Assembly (NCBI GenBank): GCA_937931165.1
Contig: CALHCI010000017.1
Coordinates: 1 to 44,575 of the forward strand
Direction: 5' to 3'
DNA length: 44,575 bases
Source of the DNA: an uncultured Granulosicoccaceae bacterium
Lineage (GTDB): Bacteria > Pseudomonadota > Gammaproteobacteria > Granulosicoccales > Granulosicoccaceae
The position numbers and the translations under genes were made by a program. The notes under the pieces were generated by a model. That model had not been told where the DNA came from and did not search any database. It was given only the letters and a program-made list of their open reading frames with translations. The first letter of the stretch is position 1. Every line of letters begins with the position of its first letter. This document shows, piece after piece, positions 24,621-32,579 of the stretch.

Positions 24621-24911
24621 ATGTATAAGAAATCAGGCCTATGTGGTGCAGTGTTGGTTTTGGCTGCCATATCCTATAGCGCCGCGCAAGCGAGTGACGA
24701 TATTTCATTAGATAAACTTGCGGTATCGATGGAGCAGGCGACAGCTATAGCGCTACAACAGGTGACAGGTTCGGTTGTTGGTGCTGAAGTCGAATCTGAA
24801 GACGGACAGCTGGTCTGGGAGGTTGAGGTATTAACCACTGACGGCGAAACCTATGAGGTAGAAATCGACGCGGTGAGTGCAGAGGTGCTTGAGGTAGAAC
24901 TCGACGACTGA
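24621..24911 (+). CDS. periplasmic PepSY-domain protein, acidic
   Basis: A 96-residue protein with a Sec signal peptide (residues 1-24, ending SAAQA) and one PepSY domain (AVSMEQATAIALQQVTG, then WEVEVLTTDGETYEVEID). The ATG at 24621 follows AGGAG with 6 bp spacing. The C-terminal half is strongly acidic (ends EVLEVELDD). PepSY proteins of this size are commonly encoded beside two-component systems and are thought to modulate the sensor or bind cations. Divergence from the QseBC-like pair fits that. Confidence 0.88.
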   Translation: MYKKSGLCGAVLVLAAISYSAAQASDDISLDKLAVSMEQATAIALQQVTGSVVGAEVESEDGQLVWEVEVLTTDGETYEVEIDAVSAEVLEVELDD

Positions 24912-24941
24912 ACGCCAAATCAGAAGCATTAGACATAGAGA

Positions 24942-24961
24942 GGGGGCAGAAGTCTGTCCCC
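24942..24961 (+). terminator. hairpin after the PepSY gene
   Basis: GGGGGCAG (24942-24949) pairs with CTGTCCCC (24954-24961) over 8 bp with one G-U pair and a 4-nt loop, 31 bp after the stop codon. Only a weak U-rich stretch follows, so it is a probable rather than certain intrinsic terminator. Confidence 0.5.
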
Positions 24962-25063
24962 TGTGTCATTTCCCTTCAGTTCATTCAGTGTCCTGACAGG
25001 TCGCTCGGTGGCTCATCCATAAACTGGTAGAATGGCCGGAGATCCTTATGCTGGAAAACCTTC

Positions 25064-26002
25064 GTGTCATCAGAAATCATTTTGCATAACTACCCGCAGT
25101 CCCCCGTTGCAGAAAAAGTCCGGGTAGCGTTTGGTTTAAAAGGGCTTGTGTGGAACGATGTTGAAATTCCACGGCTGCCACCAAAACCGATGTTAACTGC
25201 GCTGACTGGCGGGTATCGTCGCACACCGGTGATGCAGATAGGCGCTGACATCTACTGCGACAGTCAGTGCATATTACGCGAGGTGGATAACCGGTTTCCC
25301 GAGAAGTCCTATATGCCAACGCCAGATAGTGGGCTGCTTTGGTGCCTGAGCCGGTTTACCGACGGTGCATTGTTTGATCTTGCCGTTAAGATTGTGTTGG
25401 GTGCAGCCGGTGATAACCTTGATCCGGACTTTGCCAAAGACAGAGGGCAGTTGTACCTGGGAGATGACTGGGCGGCGGGGCTTAAAGCGGCTAACGCACA
25501 GTTGCCTCATTTGGTGTCTCAACTGCGTGCGCCGTTGTCATGGTTGAATGACATGCTTAGTGATGGACGCCCTTTTTTAACCGGTAAGCATCCGGCAGCA
25601 CTCGATGCACAGGTTTACCATGTGGTGTGGTTTGTCCGCGGCCGGTGGGATGGTGGTGCTACAGCGCTTGGCGAATTTGAACACCTGTGTCGTTGGGAAA
25701 CTGCGATAGAGGCAATCGGGCACGGGAAGGTCAGTAGTATGTCTGCTGAAGAAGCGGTGAACGTTGCCGCTGCCGCAACCCCGATGACTTCAGAAGGTGT
25801 CATTGGAACAGACCCTCAGGGCCTGACATGCGGGATGTCTGTGAGTGTCTGCCCGGATGTGCCCAGCAATGAACAGGCGGTGGTTGGCACGGTGCGCTTT
25901 GCCAGTGCAGAGACTATTGCTATCGATCGCCATTCTGAAGAGACTGGTGCGATGGTTTGTGTGCACTTCCCGCGAAGCGGTTATCGGGTAGAGATACAAT
26001 AG
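25064..26002 (+). CDS. glutathione S-transferase-like protein
   Basis: A 312-residue protein from a GTG start. The N-terminal thioredoxin-like GST domain (residues ~5-80) has the pattern HNYPQSPVAEKVRVAFGLKGL and RRTPVMQIGADIYCDSQCILREVD, where the cis-Pro and the glutathione gamma-Glu-binding D-S pair are visible. A helical C-terminal GST domain follows (~95-225). The last ~70 residues (IGTDPQGLTCGMSVSVCP to HFPRSGYRVEI) are beta-rich and not typical of GSTs; they look like an added small barrel. It ends 30 bp before the HMG-CoA reductase gene and may be co-transcribed. Substrate unknown. Confidence 0.82.
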   Translation: MSSEIILHNYPQSPVAEKVRVAFGLKGLVWNDVEIPRLPPKPMLTALTGGYRRTPVMQIGADIYCDSQCILREVDNRFPEKSYMPTPDSGLLWCLSRFTDGALFDLAVKIVLGAAGDNLDPDFAKDRGQLYLGDDWAAGLKAANAQLPHLVSQLRAPLSWLNDMLSDGRPFLTGKHPAALDAQVYHVVWFVRGRWDGGATALGEFEHLCRWETAIEAIGHGKVSSMSAEEAVNVAAAATPMTSEGVIGTDPQGLTCGMSVSVCPDVPSNEQAVVGTVRFASAETIAIDRHSEETGAMVCVHFPRSGYRVEIQ

Positions 26003-26032
26003 CGTTTAATTTAATCGCAGAGTGCGTAAACG

Positions 26033-27304
26033 TTGAATGACACTACCCCGGGTATTGAAAAGCTTCGCCACCTGTCGCCGTCACAAAGGCTACAGGCGGT
26101 GGCAAGCGCCACGCAGCTTTCGCCAGAGCAATCGTCTGCGCTGCTAGGCAATGCGGCACTGCCATTGTCGACTGCCGATGGCATGATTGAAAATGTAATC
26201 GGTCGATTCGAATTGCCTTTAGGGGTGGCTACCAATTTTCAAATCAACGGTCGTGATTATTTAATACCCATGGCAGTGGAAGAACCTTCTGTGGTCGCTG
26301 CAGCATCGTTTATGGCCAGGCTGGTCAAAAGCAACGGCGGTTTTGCGACTTCCAGCACTGACCCGATTATGCGCGGGCAAATACAACTGCTGGGTGTGCC
26401 TGATGTAGAAGTGGCAGCACACGCACTGGCTGACGCCAAAGAACAAATTGTCGCGTTGGCCAACACCCATGATCTGGCACTTCAGGAACTCGGTGGTGGT
26501 TGTCGGGATATTGAAGTGCATCGCTTTGACGACACTGCCGTCGGTCCGATGCTGGTGCTGCATTTGTTGGTCGATGTGCGGGATGCGATGGGGGCCAATA
26601 CGGTAAACAGTAAAGCAGAACTGGTCGCACCGCTGGCAGAGCAGTTGACCGGTGGTACTGCACGTTTGCGAATACTGTCTAACCTTGCAGACCGACGCCT
26701 GGCGCGGGCCAGTGTTTCGTTGCAACCCGACTCATTAACTACAGCGTCTTTTACCGGTAGTGCAGTGGCAGAAGGTATTGTTGAAGCGTGTGCTTTTGCC
26801 GAAGTCGATCCTTATCGTGCAGCCACGCATAATAAAGGCATCATGAATGGTATTGATCCGGTGGTGCTTGCAACCGGCAATGACTGGCGCGCTATTGAAG
26901 CCGGCGCGCATGCGTGGGCGGCGCAGTCTGGTCGATACACCTCTTTAACCCGATGGCGTATAGAAGGTGATGGCTGTCTGCATGGCAGTATCGAACTGCC
27001 CATGGCGGTCGGGCTGGTTGGCGGTGCAACGCGTACTCACCCGGCGGCACAGGCAGCGCTTGCCATGTTGCAGGTTGAAACAGCGAGCGAGCTTGGTGAG
27101 GTTATCGCGGCGGTGGGGCTGGCGCAAAACATGGCGGCGCTAAGAGCCCTGGCAACAGAAGGTATTCAGCGCGGGCACATGGCATTGCATGCCAGAAACA
27201 TTGCCATCGCTGCCGGTGCCGAAGGCGGGCAGATAGCTGATGTTGCAAAGAAACTGGTGGAATCCGGTGATATCAGTGTCGATGCCGCTAAACAGTTGCT
27301 GTAG
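26033..27304 (+). CDS. mvaA: class II hydroxymethylglutaryl-CoA reductase
   Basis: A 423-residue enzyme interconverting HMG-CoA and mevalonate with NAD(P)H. Class II catalytic residues are visible: Glu in [10 protein letters not shown] (83), Lys in HNKGIMNG (268), Asp in TGNDWR (284) and His in GHMALH (382); these sit within one residue of the Pseudomonas mevalonii numbering. [12 protein letters not shown] and DAMGANTVN are also conserved. The only in-frame start is TTG 26033, because a stop lies two codons upstream. In this class the enzyme often works in mevalonate breakdown. No HMG-CoA lyase or mevalonate kinase is in the window. Neighbours are a GST-like gene (30 bp before) and an SDR (85 bp after). 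Confidence 0.92.
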   Translation: MNDTTPGIEKLRHLSPSQRLQAVASATQLSPEQSSALLGNAALPLSTADGMIENVIGRFELPLGVATNFQINGRDYLIPMAVEEPSVVAAASFMARLVKSNGGFATSSTDPIMRGQIQLLGVPDVEVAAHALADAKEQIVALANTHDLALQELGGGCRDIEVHRFDDTAVGPMLVLHLLVDVRDAMGANTVNSKAELVAPLAEQLTGGTARLRILSNLADRRLARASVSLQPDSLTTASFTGSAVAEGIVEACAFAEVDPYRAATHNKGIMNGIDPVVLATGNDWRAIEAGAHAWAAQSGRYTSLTRWRIEGDGCLHGSIELPMAVGLVGGATRTHPAAQAALAMLQVETASELGEVIAAVGLAQNMAALRALATEGIQRGHMALHARNIAIAAGAEGGQIADVAKKLVESGDISVDAAKQLL

Positions 27305-27389
27305 CAGTTCTGCGCTGCCTTGTACATTGGCATAGCGCGGAACATAATGAAACCAACACAATAGTACTAAGCAACAAAGGTCGAACCCC

Positions 27390-28187
27390 TTGGATCTGCA
27401 CGCACTTTTTAACCTGGATAACCGAACTGCGCTGATTACCGGTGGCTCACGAGGCGTCGGTAAAATGATTGTGGAAGGTTATCTCGCGGCTGGTTGCAAA
27501 AGAATTTATATCAGTGCTCGCAAAGAAGAGCAGATTAATGCCACAGTTGAAGCGTTCGGCGACCAGGTGGTTGGTATTCCGTCTGACCTATCGACGGTTG
27601 CGGGTTGTCATTATCTGGCCGATGCAATAAACGCCAGTGAAAGTAAGCTCGACATTCTTGTCAATAATGCCGGTGCCGCCTGGGGAGAGGATTTTGCCAC
27701 ACACTCCGAGCGTGGCTGGGACCGGACGATGGATCTGAACGTAAAGGGGCTATTTTTTCTGACGCAGGCATTGCATCCGTTGTTAAAACAGGCGGCAAGC
27801 TTTGAAAGACCGGCAAAAGTGATCAACATTGCGTCAATAGACGGACTTAAGATCAACCCGTGGCAAACCTACAGTTATCAGGCATCAAAAGCAGCGGTCA
27901 TACATCTAACACGGCGGGTTGCCGCTGAGCTCATCAAAGATAACATTCAGGTGACGGGTATTGCTCCAGGTGCCTTTCAGTCAGATATGAATAAAGCCGC
28001 CCGTGATCATAGTGAGGAAGTGGGGCAGAACATTCCATACCCGCGTATCGGCACCCCCGAAGACATTGCCGGGTTGGCTATCTTTCTGGCATCGCGTGCG
28101 GGTGACTATATGGTCGGGGAAACCGTGGCCTGCGATGGCGGTATCGTCAATGCATCACTGCCGGGTAACAGTATTGATGCGGGCTAG
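27390..28187 (+). CDS. SDR-family oxidoreductase
   Basis: A 265-residue classical short-chain dehydrogenase. Cofactor motif TGGSRGVG at residues 17-24, NNAG at 92-95, N117, and the catalytic triad S149, Y163, K167 (Y-Q-A-S-K). The C-terminus contains the usual GTPEDIAGLAIFLAS and DGGIV. The Arg after the first glycine motif and the S-A-R-K segment at the end of strand 2 favour NADP. A TTG start is used; no ATG lies before the cofactor motif. It resembles RhlG-like ketoreductases; the substrate is not known. It may be co-transcribed with mvaA. Confidence 0.87.
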   Translation: MDLHALFNLDNRTALITGGSRGVGKMIVEGYLAAGCKRIYISARKEEQINATVEAFGDQVVGIPSDLSTVAGCHYLADAINASESKLDILVNNAGAAWGEDFATHSERGWDRTMDLNVKGLFFLTQALHPLLKQAASFERPAKVINIASIDGLKINPWQTYSYQASKAAVIHLTRRVAAELIKDNIQVTGIAPGAFQSDMNKAARDHSEEVGQNIPYPRIGTPEDIAGLAIFLASRAGDYMVGETVACDGGIVNASLPGNSIDAG

Positions 28188-28217
28188 CAGGGACTAACGG
28201 CAAACCGGCCACAGTGG

Positions 28218-28251
28218 CAGGCTATTCATGTCTTTGCCACTAGCCTGTTTT
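28218..28251 (+). terminator. terminator-like hairpin after the SDR gene
   Basis: CAGGCTA (28218-28224) pairs perfectly with TAGCCTG (28241-28247), then TTTTG follows. An alternative stem, GTGGCA / TGCCAC, overlaps the same bases. It lies in the short gap between the convergent SDR and phosphofructokinase genes. Confidence 0.5.
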
Positions 28252-28256
28252 GAAAA

Positions 28257-29525
28257 CTAGCTCCTGATCGCAAAGTCGACACCGGTTAACCTGGCGACTT
28301 TTTGCTTTTTCAGTTTTACATACTCCGGCAAGCCGTTGCGGTAAGGTGGAAAGTCTTCACCTTCGATCAGTGGTTGCAGATACTCACGGCACGCGGGTGT
28401 TATAAAAAAACCATCATCACTGATATATTCCGCCGGCATCATTTGTTCAACGTTGGCAACGTCTGCCAGCTGTGCCTTACCGATTTCCCAGCTGTACGGG
28501 TTGTTGCCGGTGCGCACTATTGTTGGCATTACCGCGTTTTCACCGTTTACTGCAAGTTCAACCGCAGCACTGCCAAGTGCGTAGGCGTGTTCTACATCGG
28601 TTTTTGCACCGATGTGTCTGGCTGCCCGTTGCAGATAATCGCAAACTGCCCAGTGACACTTTAACGATAGTGATTTTTTGACGATTTCTACGACCTCCGG
28701 CGCAGCGCCGCCAAGTTGCGCATGACCGAAAGCGTCTTTGATGCCTGAGTCAGAAAGAAAAACTCCCTGTTTGTTTTTTACCCCTTCCGATACCACCACG
28801 CTGCAAAACCCCTTGCGCTCTACGGTGTCATTAACTTTTTTCAGGAAAGCGTCTTCATTGAAGACAATTTCCGGAAACAGAATGATGTCCGGACCGAACT
28901 CGCGATCATCGGACGCCAACCCTGAAGCCGCTGCGATCCAGCCGGCGTGGCGACCCATCACTTCCATCACAAACACTTTGGTTGATGTGCTGCACATAGA
29001 GGCGACATCCATGGATGCTTCAAGTATGGATACGGCGACGTACTTGGCCACCGATGCAAAGCCCGGTGAGCAGTCAGTGATGGGCAAATCGTTGTCTATC
29101 GTTTTAGGTACACCGACACAGGTGATCGGGTAACCCATGGTTTCGGAAAGTTGCGATACCTTGTGCGCGGTATCTTGTGAATCACCGCCACCGTTGTAGA
29201 AAAAATAGCCAATGTTGTGGGCTTTGAACACTTCGATCAGACGTTCGTATTCGGCGCGGTGCTCGTCGAGCGATTTTAATTTGTAGCGGCACGAGCCGAA
29301 GGCCCCGGCTGGTGTGTGTTTAAGTGCCGCGATGTCTGCTTCGCTCTCAAGGCTGGAGTCAATCAGGTTTTCCGTCAGCGCACCGACAATGCCGTCTTCA
29401 CCGACCAGGACTTTATTTATTTTTTCCGGGTATTTTCTGGCGGTTTCGATCACACCTGCAGCGGAGGCGTTAATTACCGGGGTCACACCACCGGACTGTC
29501 CGTAGAAAGCGTTAAAAGCAGGCAT
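28257..29525 (-). CDS. pfp: pyrophosphate-dependent 6-phosphofructokinase
   Basis: A 422-residue phosphofructokinase. It phosphorylates fructose 6-phosphate using pyrophosphate and can run in reverse. Substrate-site motifs are GGGDS (residues 112-116), where Asp replaces the Gly of ATP-dependent enzymes, and PKTIDND (140-146) with Lys in the position that blocks ATP. Both mark the PPi-dependent group. MGRHAGWIAAAS is the sugar-phosphate loop. It stands alone on the minus strand, divergent from the operon at 29697 across 171 bp. It gives this organism reversible, PPi-linked glycolysis at this step. Confidence 0.92.
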   Translation of the reverse strand: MPAFNAFYGQSGGVTPVINASAAGVIETARKYPEKINKVLVGEDGIVGALTENLIDSSLESEADIAALKHTPAGAFGSCRYKLKSLDEHRAEYERLIEVFKAHNIGYFFYNGGGDSQDTAHKVSQLSETMGYPITCVGVPKTIDNDLPITDCSPGFASVAKYVAVSILEASMDVASMCSTSTKVFVMEVMGRHAGWIAAASGLASDDREFGPDIILFPEIVFNEDAFLKKVNDTVERKGFCSVVVSEGVKNKQGVFLSDSGIKDAFGHAQLGGAAPEVVEIVKKSLSLKCHWAVCDYLQRAARHIGAKTDVEHAYALGSAAVELAVNGENAVMPTIVRTGNNPYSWEIGKAQLADVANVEQMMPAEYISDDGFFITPACREYLQPLIEGEDFPPYRNGLPEYVKLKKQKVARLTGVDFAIRS

Positions 29526-29696
29526 GGTTCAATACTGATTTCGGGCTGGTTTACATTGTACTGGTTGTTTGCAGAACTGCGAAATGATTTTCTGATTGTG
29601 TCGAAATCTCATGGTTGGCGCAGTTAGATATCTTGCTGTGATTTGGCGATAGATTGGTGGTTGTTATTCGCTTTTTCTTCGCGATACAGTCGGGTG

Positions 29697-30536
29697 ATGG
29701 AAAATTATCAAAAAGCAGCACACTGGTCAGATCCGAAGAAAAAGCTGTTTCCGTATCAGGTCGGGTTTACCTGTCCGCCTCATGATTTTGATGCAGCCCC
29801 GTCCGACTTTCTGCGCATATCTCCGCCATCGATCGGGGTGCACGGGCGCATGCTGCATGTACCTGACTATCGCCATGAGCTGACGCAGCGAAAAAACAAC
29901 TTTGAATTGCTGGAGGAGTTTGTTCACTGCATGGCCAACAACGGGGTTGATGTTTGCGGTCAGGTTGGCTCTAACTGGGTACATGCCTCGGGTCTGGGTG
30001 TCGAGGGGATACGTGAGCATTGCGAGAAGTTGAGTGACAAATATCAAACACCGTTTCATATGGCAGGCTATGCGATGGTAGAAGCGCTCAGAGATCAGAA
30101 CATAGAAAAAGTCGCGCTGAATGCGTGTTATCACCGAGAAACCTGGTATCAGGGTACCGTCGGGTTTTTACAGGAAGCCGGTTTTGATGTGATCTGGGCA
30201 GGTAACTTTTTTGATCAGGGTTGGTTTGAATCACAGCAACAGGTAGATGACTGTATCTGGTGTTTTGATGAATCGCTGATCTGGAAGTCATTTGACTATA
30301 CCGCAGATAAAGCACCCGGTGCCGATGCCTATCTGATTAATGGTATGTCTAACTATCGAAGAGCCTCCGACGGTTTGGCGCAAAGACCATTGCACTATAC
30401 CCGGGAGCTGGAATCACGGTTGGGCAAGCCTGTTATTGGTCATGACACGGCGTTGTACTGGCGGCTCTATAAAACACTTGGACTTGCACCGGAAACATCG
30501 CACGGCCAACTGCTTGACGCTTTGCGTCACAGGTAG
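29697..30536 (+). CDS. Asp/Glu racemase-fold protein (maleate isomerase/arylmalonate decarboxylase-like) lacking both catalytic cysteines
   Basis: A 279-residue cytoplasmic protein. The N-terminal part (FTCPPHDFDAAPSDFLRI and the R-M-L-H-V-P-D-Y segment), the helix LLEEFVHCMANNGVDV and the second half with AGYAMVEALRDQNIEKVALN and GADAYLIN follow the two-domain layout of maleate isomerase and arylmalonate decarboxylase. Those enzymes use Cys at the ends of two strands. By eye, the first position falls at Gly91 in V-C-G-Q-V-G-S-N and the second at Gly216 in L-I-N-G-M-S, so both appear replaced. Family assignment is moderate. ATG 29697 is chosen because homology starts there. First gene of a four-gene operon; the next ATG is 6 bp after its stop. 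Confidence 0.65.
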   Translation: MENYQKAAHWSDPKKKLFPYQVGFTCPPHDFDAAPSDFLRISPPSIGVHGRMLHVPDYRHELTQRKNNFELLEEFVHCMANNGVDVCGQVGSNWVHASGLGVEGIREHCEKLSDKYQTPFHMAGYAMVEALRDQNIEKVALNACYHRETWYQGTVGFLQEAGFDVIWAGNFFDQGWFESQQQVDDCIWCFDESLIWKSFDYTADKAPGADAYLINGMSNYRRASDGLAQRPLHYTRELESRLGKPVIGHDTALYWRLYKTLGLAPETSHGQLLDALRHR

Positions 30537-30542
30537 CGAACG

Positions 30543-31280
30543 ATGAACAGGATTATTGCCCTGTGGGCCGTGCCGCGATCAACCTCCACGGCATTTGAGT
30601 GGATGATGCGTCAGCGCGGAGATATGCAGTGCCTGCATGAGCCGTTTGGTGAGGCCTGGTATCAGGGTGAAGATCCAATGTGGCCCAGGTTTAAAGCCGG
30701 TGAAAAAACTACCCCCGGTCTCACGATTGAAAGTGTCTGGGACAGCATTCAGCGGCACGCCAAACAGGGGCCGCTATTTATCAAGGATTTTCCACACTAT
30801 ATAAATCACATGTGGACGCCTGATTTTCTAAGCTACTTTACACATGCTTTTCTGATACGTGATCCGGCAAAAACTATTACGTCAATGGTTGACAAATGGC
30901 CTGACTTTGATGAGTTAGAGGTAGGTTTCCCTGAACAACGCGCGCTGTTTGATCTGGTTACCGCCCTTAGTGGGAAAACACCGCCAGTAATTGACAGTGA
31001 TGATTTACTGGAAAAGCCGCATGCGGTGATCGAATCATTTTGCAGCGCTGTTGATATACCGTTTATTGAACAGGCGCTTAGCTGGGAAGCCGGTGGAGAT
31101 CCATCTGAACACAGTTGGTGGGATGGTGGTTCGTTTCATGCCAATCTGGCAAAGTCTACCGGGCTGGTGGCTCAGCCCCGAAAATACATTGATATGACTG
31201 ACGCACCTTCGCGAGTGCAGCGTGTGAATCGGCGTATGCAGCCACACTATCAGCACCTGTATCAGCACCGCTTAAGATAA
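30543..31280 (+). CDS. sulfotransferase-like P-loop protein
   Basis: A 245-residue protein. The N-terminal WAVPRSTSTAFEWMM (residues 8-22) matches the 5'-phosphosulfate-binding loop of PAPS sulfotransferases, and FLIRDPAKTITSM (~103-115) matches their 3'-phosphate-binding segment. The central P-H-Y-I-N-H-M-W and D-D-L-L-E-K-P stretches are usual in bacterial members. Members of this superfamily transfer sulfate to alcohols or amines, but several bacterial branches are uncharacterised. It follows the racemase-fold gene by 6 bp and precedes the PhyH gene by 15 bp, so the products are probably made together. Confidence 0.8.
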   Translation: MNRIIALWAVPRSTSTAFEWMMRQRGDMQCLHEPFGEAWYQGEDPMWPRFKAGEKTTPGLTIESVWDSIQRHAKQGPLFIKDFPHYINHMWTPDFLSYFTHAFLIRDPAKTITSMVDKWPDFDELEVGFPEQRALFDLVTALSGKTPPVIDSDDLLEKPHAVIESFCSAVDIPFIEQALSWEAGGDPSEHSWWDGGSFHANLAKSTGLVAQPRKYIDMTDAPSRVQRVNRRMQPHYQHLYQHRLR

Positions 31281-31295
31281 GTTGAGAAATACTGT

Positions 31296-32090
31296 ATGAC
31301 TACCATCAATGTTTCCTGCTATGAAAAAGACGGTTATTTTTCACCTCTGGATATTGTCAGTCCGGAAGTAGCGCTAAAACATCGAAGTACACTTGAGGGA
31401 ATAGAGCAGCAATATGGTGCAATGCACTACCAGTACAAACTGCATACCTTCATGCAGTTTCCACTACAGCTGGCAACACACCCCACCTTGCTGGATACAG
31501 TCGAAAAGCTTATTGGGCCGGATATTCTGTTGTACAACACGACCTTTGTGATAAAGGAAGCTCACAGTGAATCGCATGTGAGCTGGCATCAGGATCTGAC
31601 TTACTGGGGGCTGGACTCTGACGCGCAGGTGTCTGCCTGGATAGCACTGACTGATGTCACAGAAGAAAATGGCTGTATGTATATGGTGCCGGGCAGTCAT
31701 AAAAATGGTATGCGTGAACACATCACCACCGTTGACAGTACCAATGTGCTACTCAACGGCCAGACTATACAGGGGGTTGATGCAAGTAAAGCACATCCGC
31801 TGTGTTTGCTGCCCGGGCAGGCATCGTTACACCATGGCTGGACAATTCATACGTCAATGCCTAACCGCAGTAATGACAGAAGAATCGGCTTGAACATTCA
31901 GTATCTGGCTACCAGTGTCCGGCAGGTCAAGTCAGACTATGATACGGCAATGCTGGTGAGAGGTGTGGATGCATACCAGAATTTTGGTACTGATCATCCT
32001 GCCGCGACAGAGTTTGATTTCGTAGAAATGCAAAGACAAAAAGCACTGACTGACCATATCAAAAGTATTACTACCGGTCAGGCAAAGTGA
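31296..32090 (+). CDS. phytanoyl-CoA dioxygenase (PhyH) family Fe(II)/2-oxoglutarate oxygenase
   Basis: A 264-residue oxygenase with a jelly-roll core. The metal triad is H98-x-D100 (in SWHQD) and H185 (in GWTIHTSMPN); the 2-oxoglutarate-binding Arg is at ~196-197 (N-D-R-R-I-G). TEENGCMYMVPGSHKNG is the family loop. Such enzymes hydroxylate an organic substrate while decarboxylating 2-oxoglutarate. The substrate here is unknown. It is the third gene of the operon and is followed 31 bp later by a VOC protein gene. Confidence 0.9.
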   Translation: MTTINVSCYEKDGYFSPLDIVSPEVALKHRSTLEGIEQQYGAMHYQYKLHTFMQFPLQLATHPTLLDTVEKLIGPDILLYNTTFVIKEAHSESHVSWHQDLTYWGLDSDAQVSAWIALTDVTEENGCMYMVPGSHKNGMREHITTVDSTNVLLNGQTIQGVDASKAHPLCLLPGQASLHHGWTIHTSMPNRSNDRRIGLNIQYLATSVRQVKSDYDTAMLVRGVDAYQNFGTDHPAATEFDFVEMQRQKALTDHIKSITTGQAK

Positions 32091-32121
32091 AGAAACAATA
32101 TTCAAAGACACCCGAATTCCT

Positions 32122-32544
32122 ATGAAGCAGAATATCGTTCACATTGCGTTAGTGGTGGCTGACTATGATGAAGCCATTGAATTCTATGTCAACAAGTTGC
32201 AGTTTGAACTCATTGACGATACCTGTCAGCCAGAGCAGGATAAGCGCTGGGTTGTCGTTGCACCACCGGGTTCATCAGGAGTAGCAATTCTTCTGGCTAA
32301 AGCCTCCACGGAAGAGCAAGCCGGGTTTGTCGGTAACCAGGCAGGTGGCAGGGTCTTTCTGTTTTTAAATACCGATGATTTCTGGCGCGACTACAAACGC
32401 ATGACCGATATTGGTATCAAATTTCATCGCGAACCGCAGGAGCAGGAATACGGAACGGTCGCAGTATTTGAAGATTTATACGGAAACCTGTGGGATTTGC
32501 TGCAACTCAATGCGGATCATCCGATGGCGCATCGCAGCGCTTAA
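32122..32544 (+). CDS. VOC-family (glyoxalase/bleomycin-resistance fold) protein
   Basis: A 140-residue protein with two beta-alpha-beta-beta-beta modules. The first begins IVHIALVVADYDEAIEFYVNKLQFEL and the second contains the G-T-V-A-V-F-E-D-L-Y-G-N-L-W-D metal-ligand region. His in the first strand and Glu in the F-E-D segment are the expected ligands. Members are lyases, isomerases or dioxygenases. Last gene of the operon beginning at 29697. It ends 36 bp before the convergent LacI-type gene. Confidence 0.85.
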   Translation: MKQNIVHIALVVADYDEAIEFYVNKLQFELIDDTCQPEQDKRWVVVAPPGSSGVAILLAKASTEEQAGFVGNQAGGRVFLFLNTDDFWRDYKRMTDIGIKFHREPQEQEYGTVAVFEDLYGNLWDLLQLNADHPMAHRSA

Positions 32545-32579
32545 TGTCAGCGTGTGGTTGGTAAGAATGCAAGCAGCGA

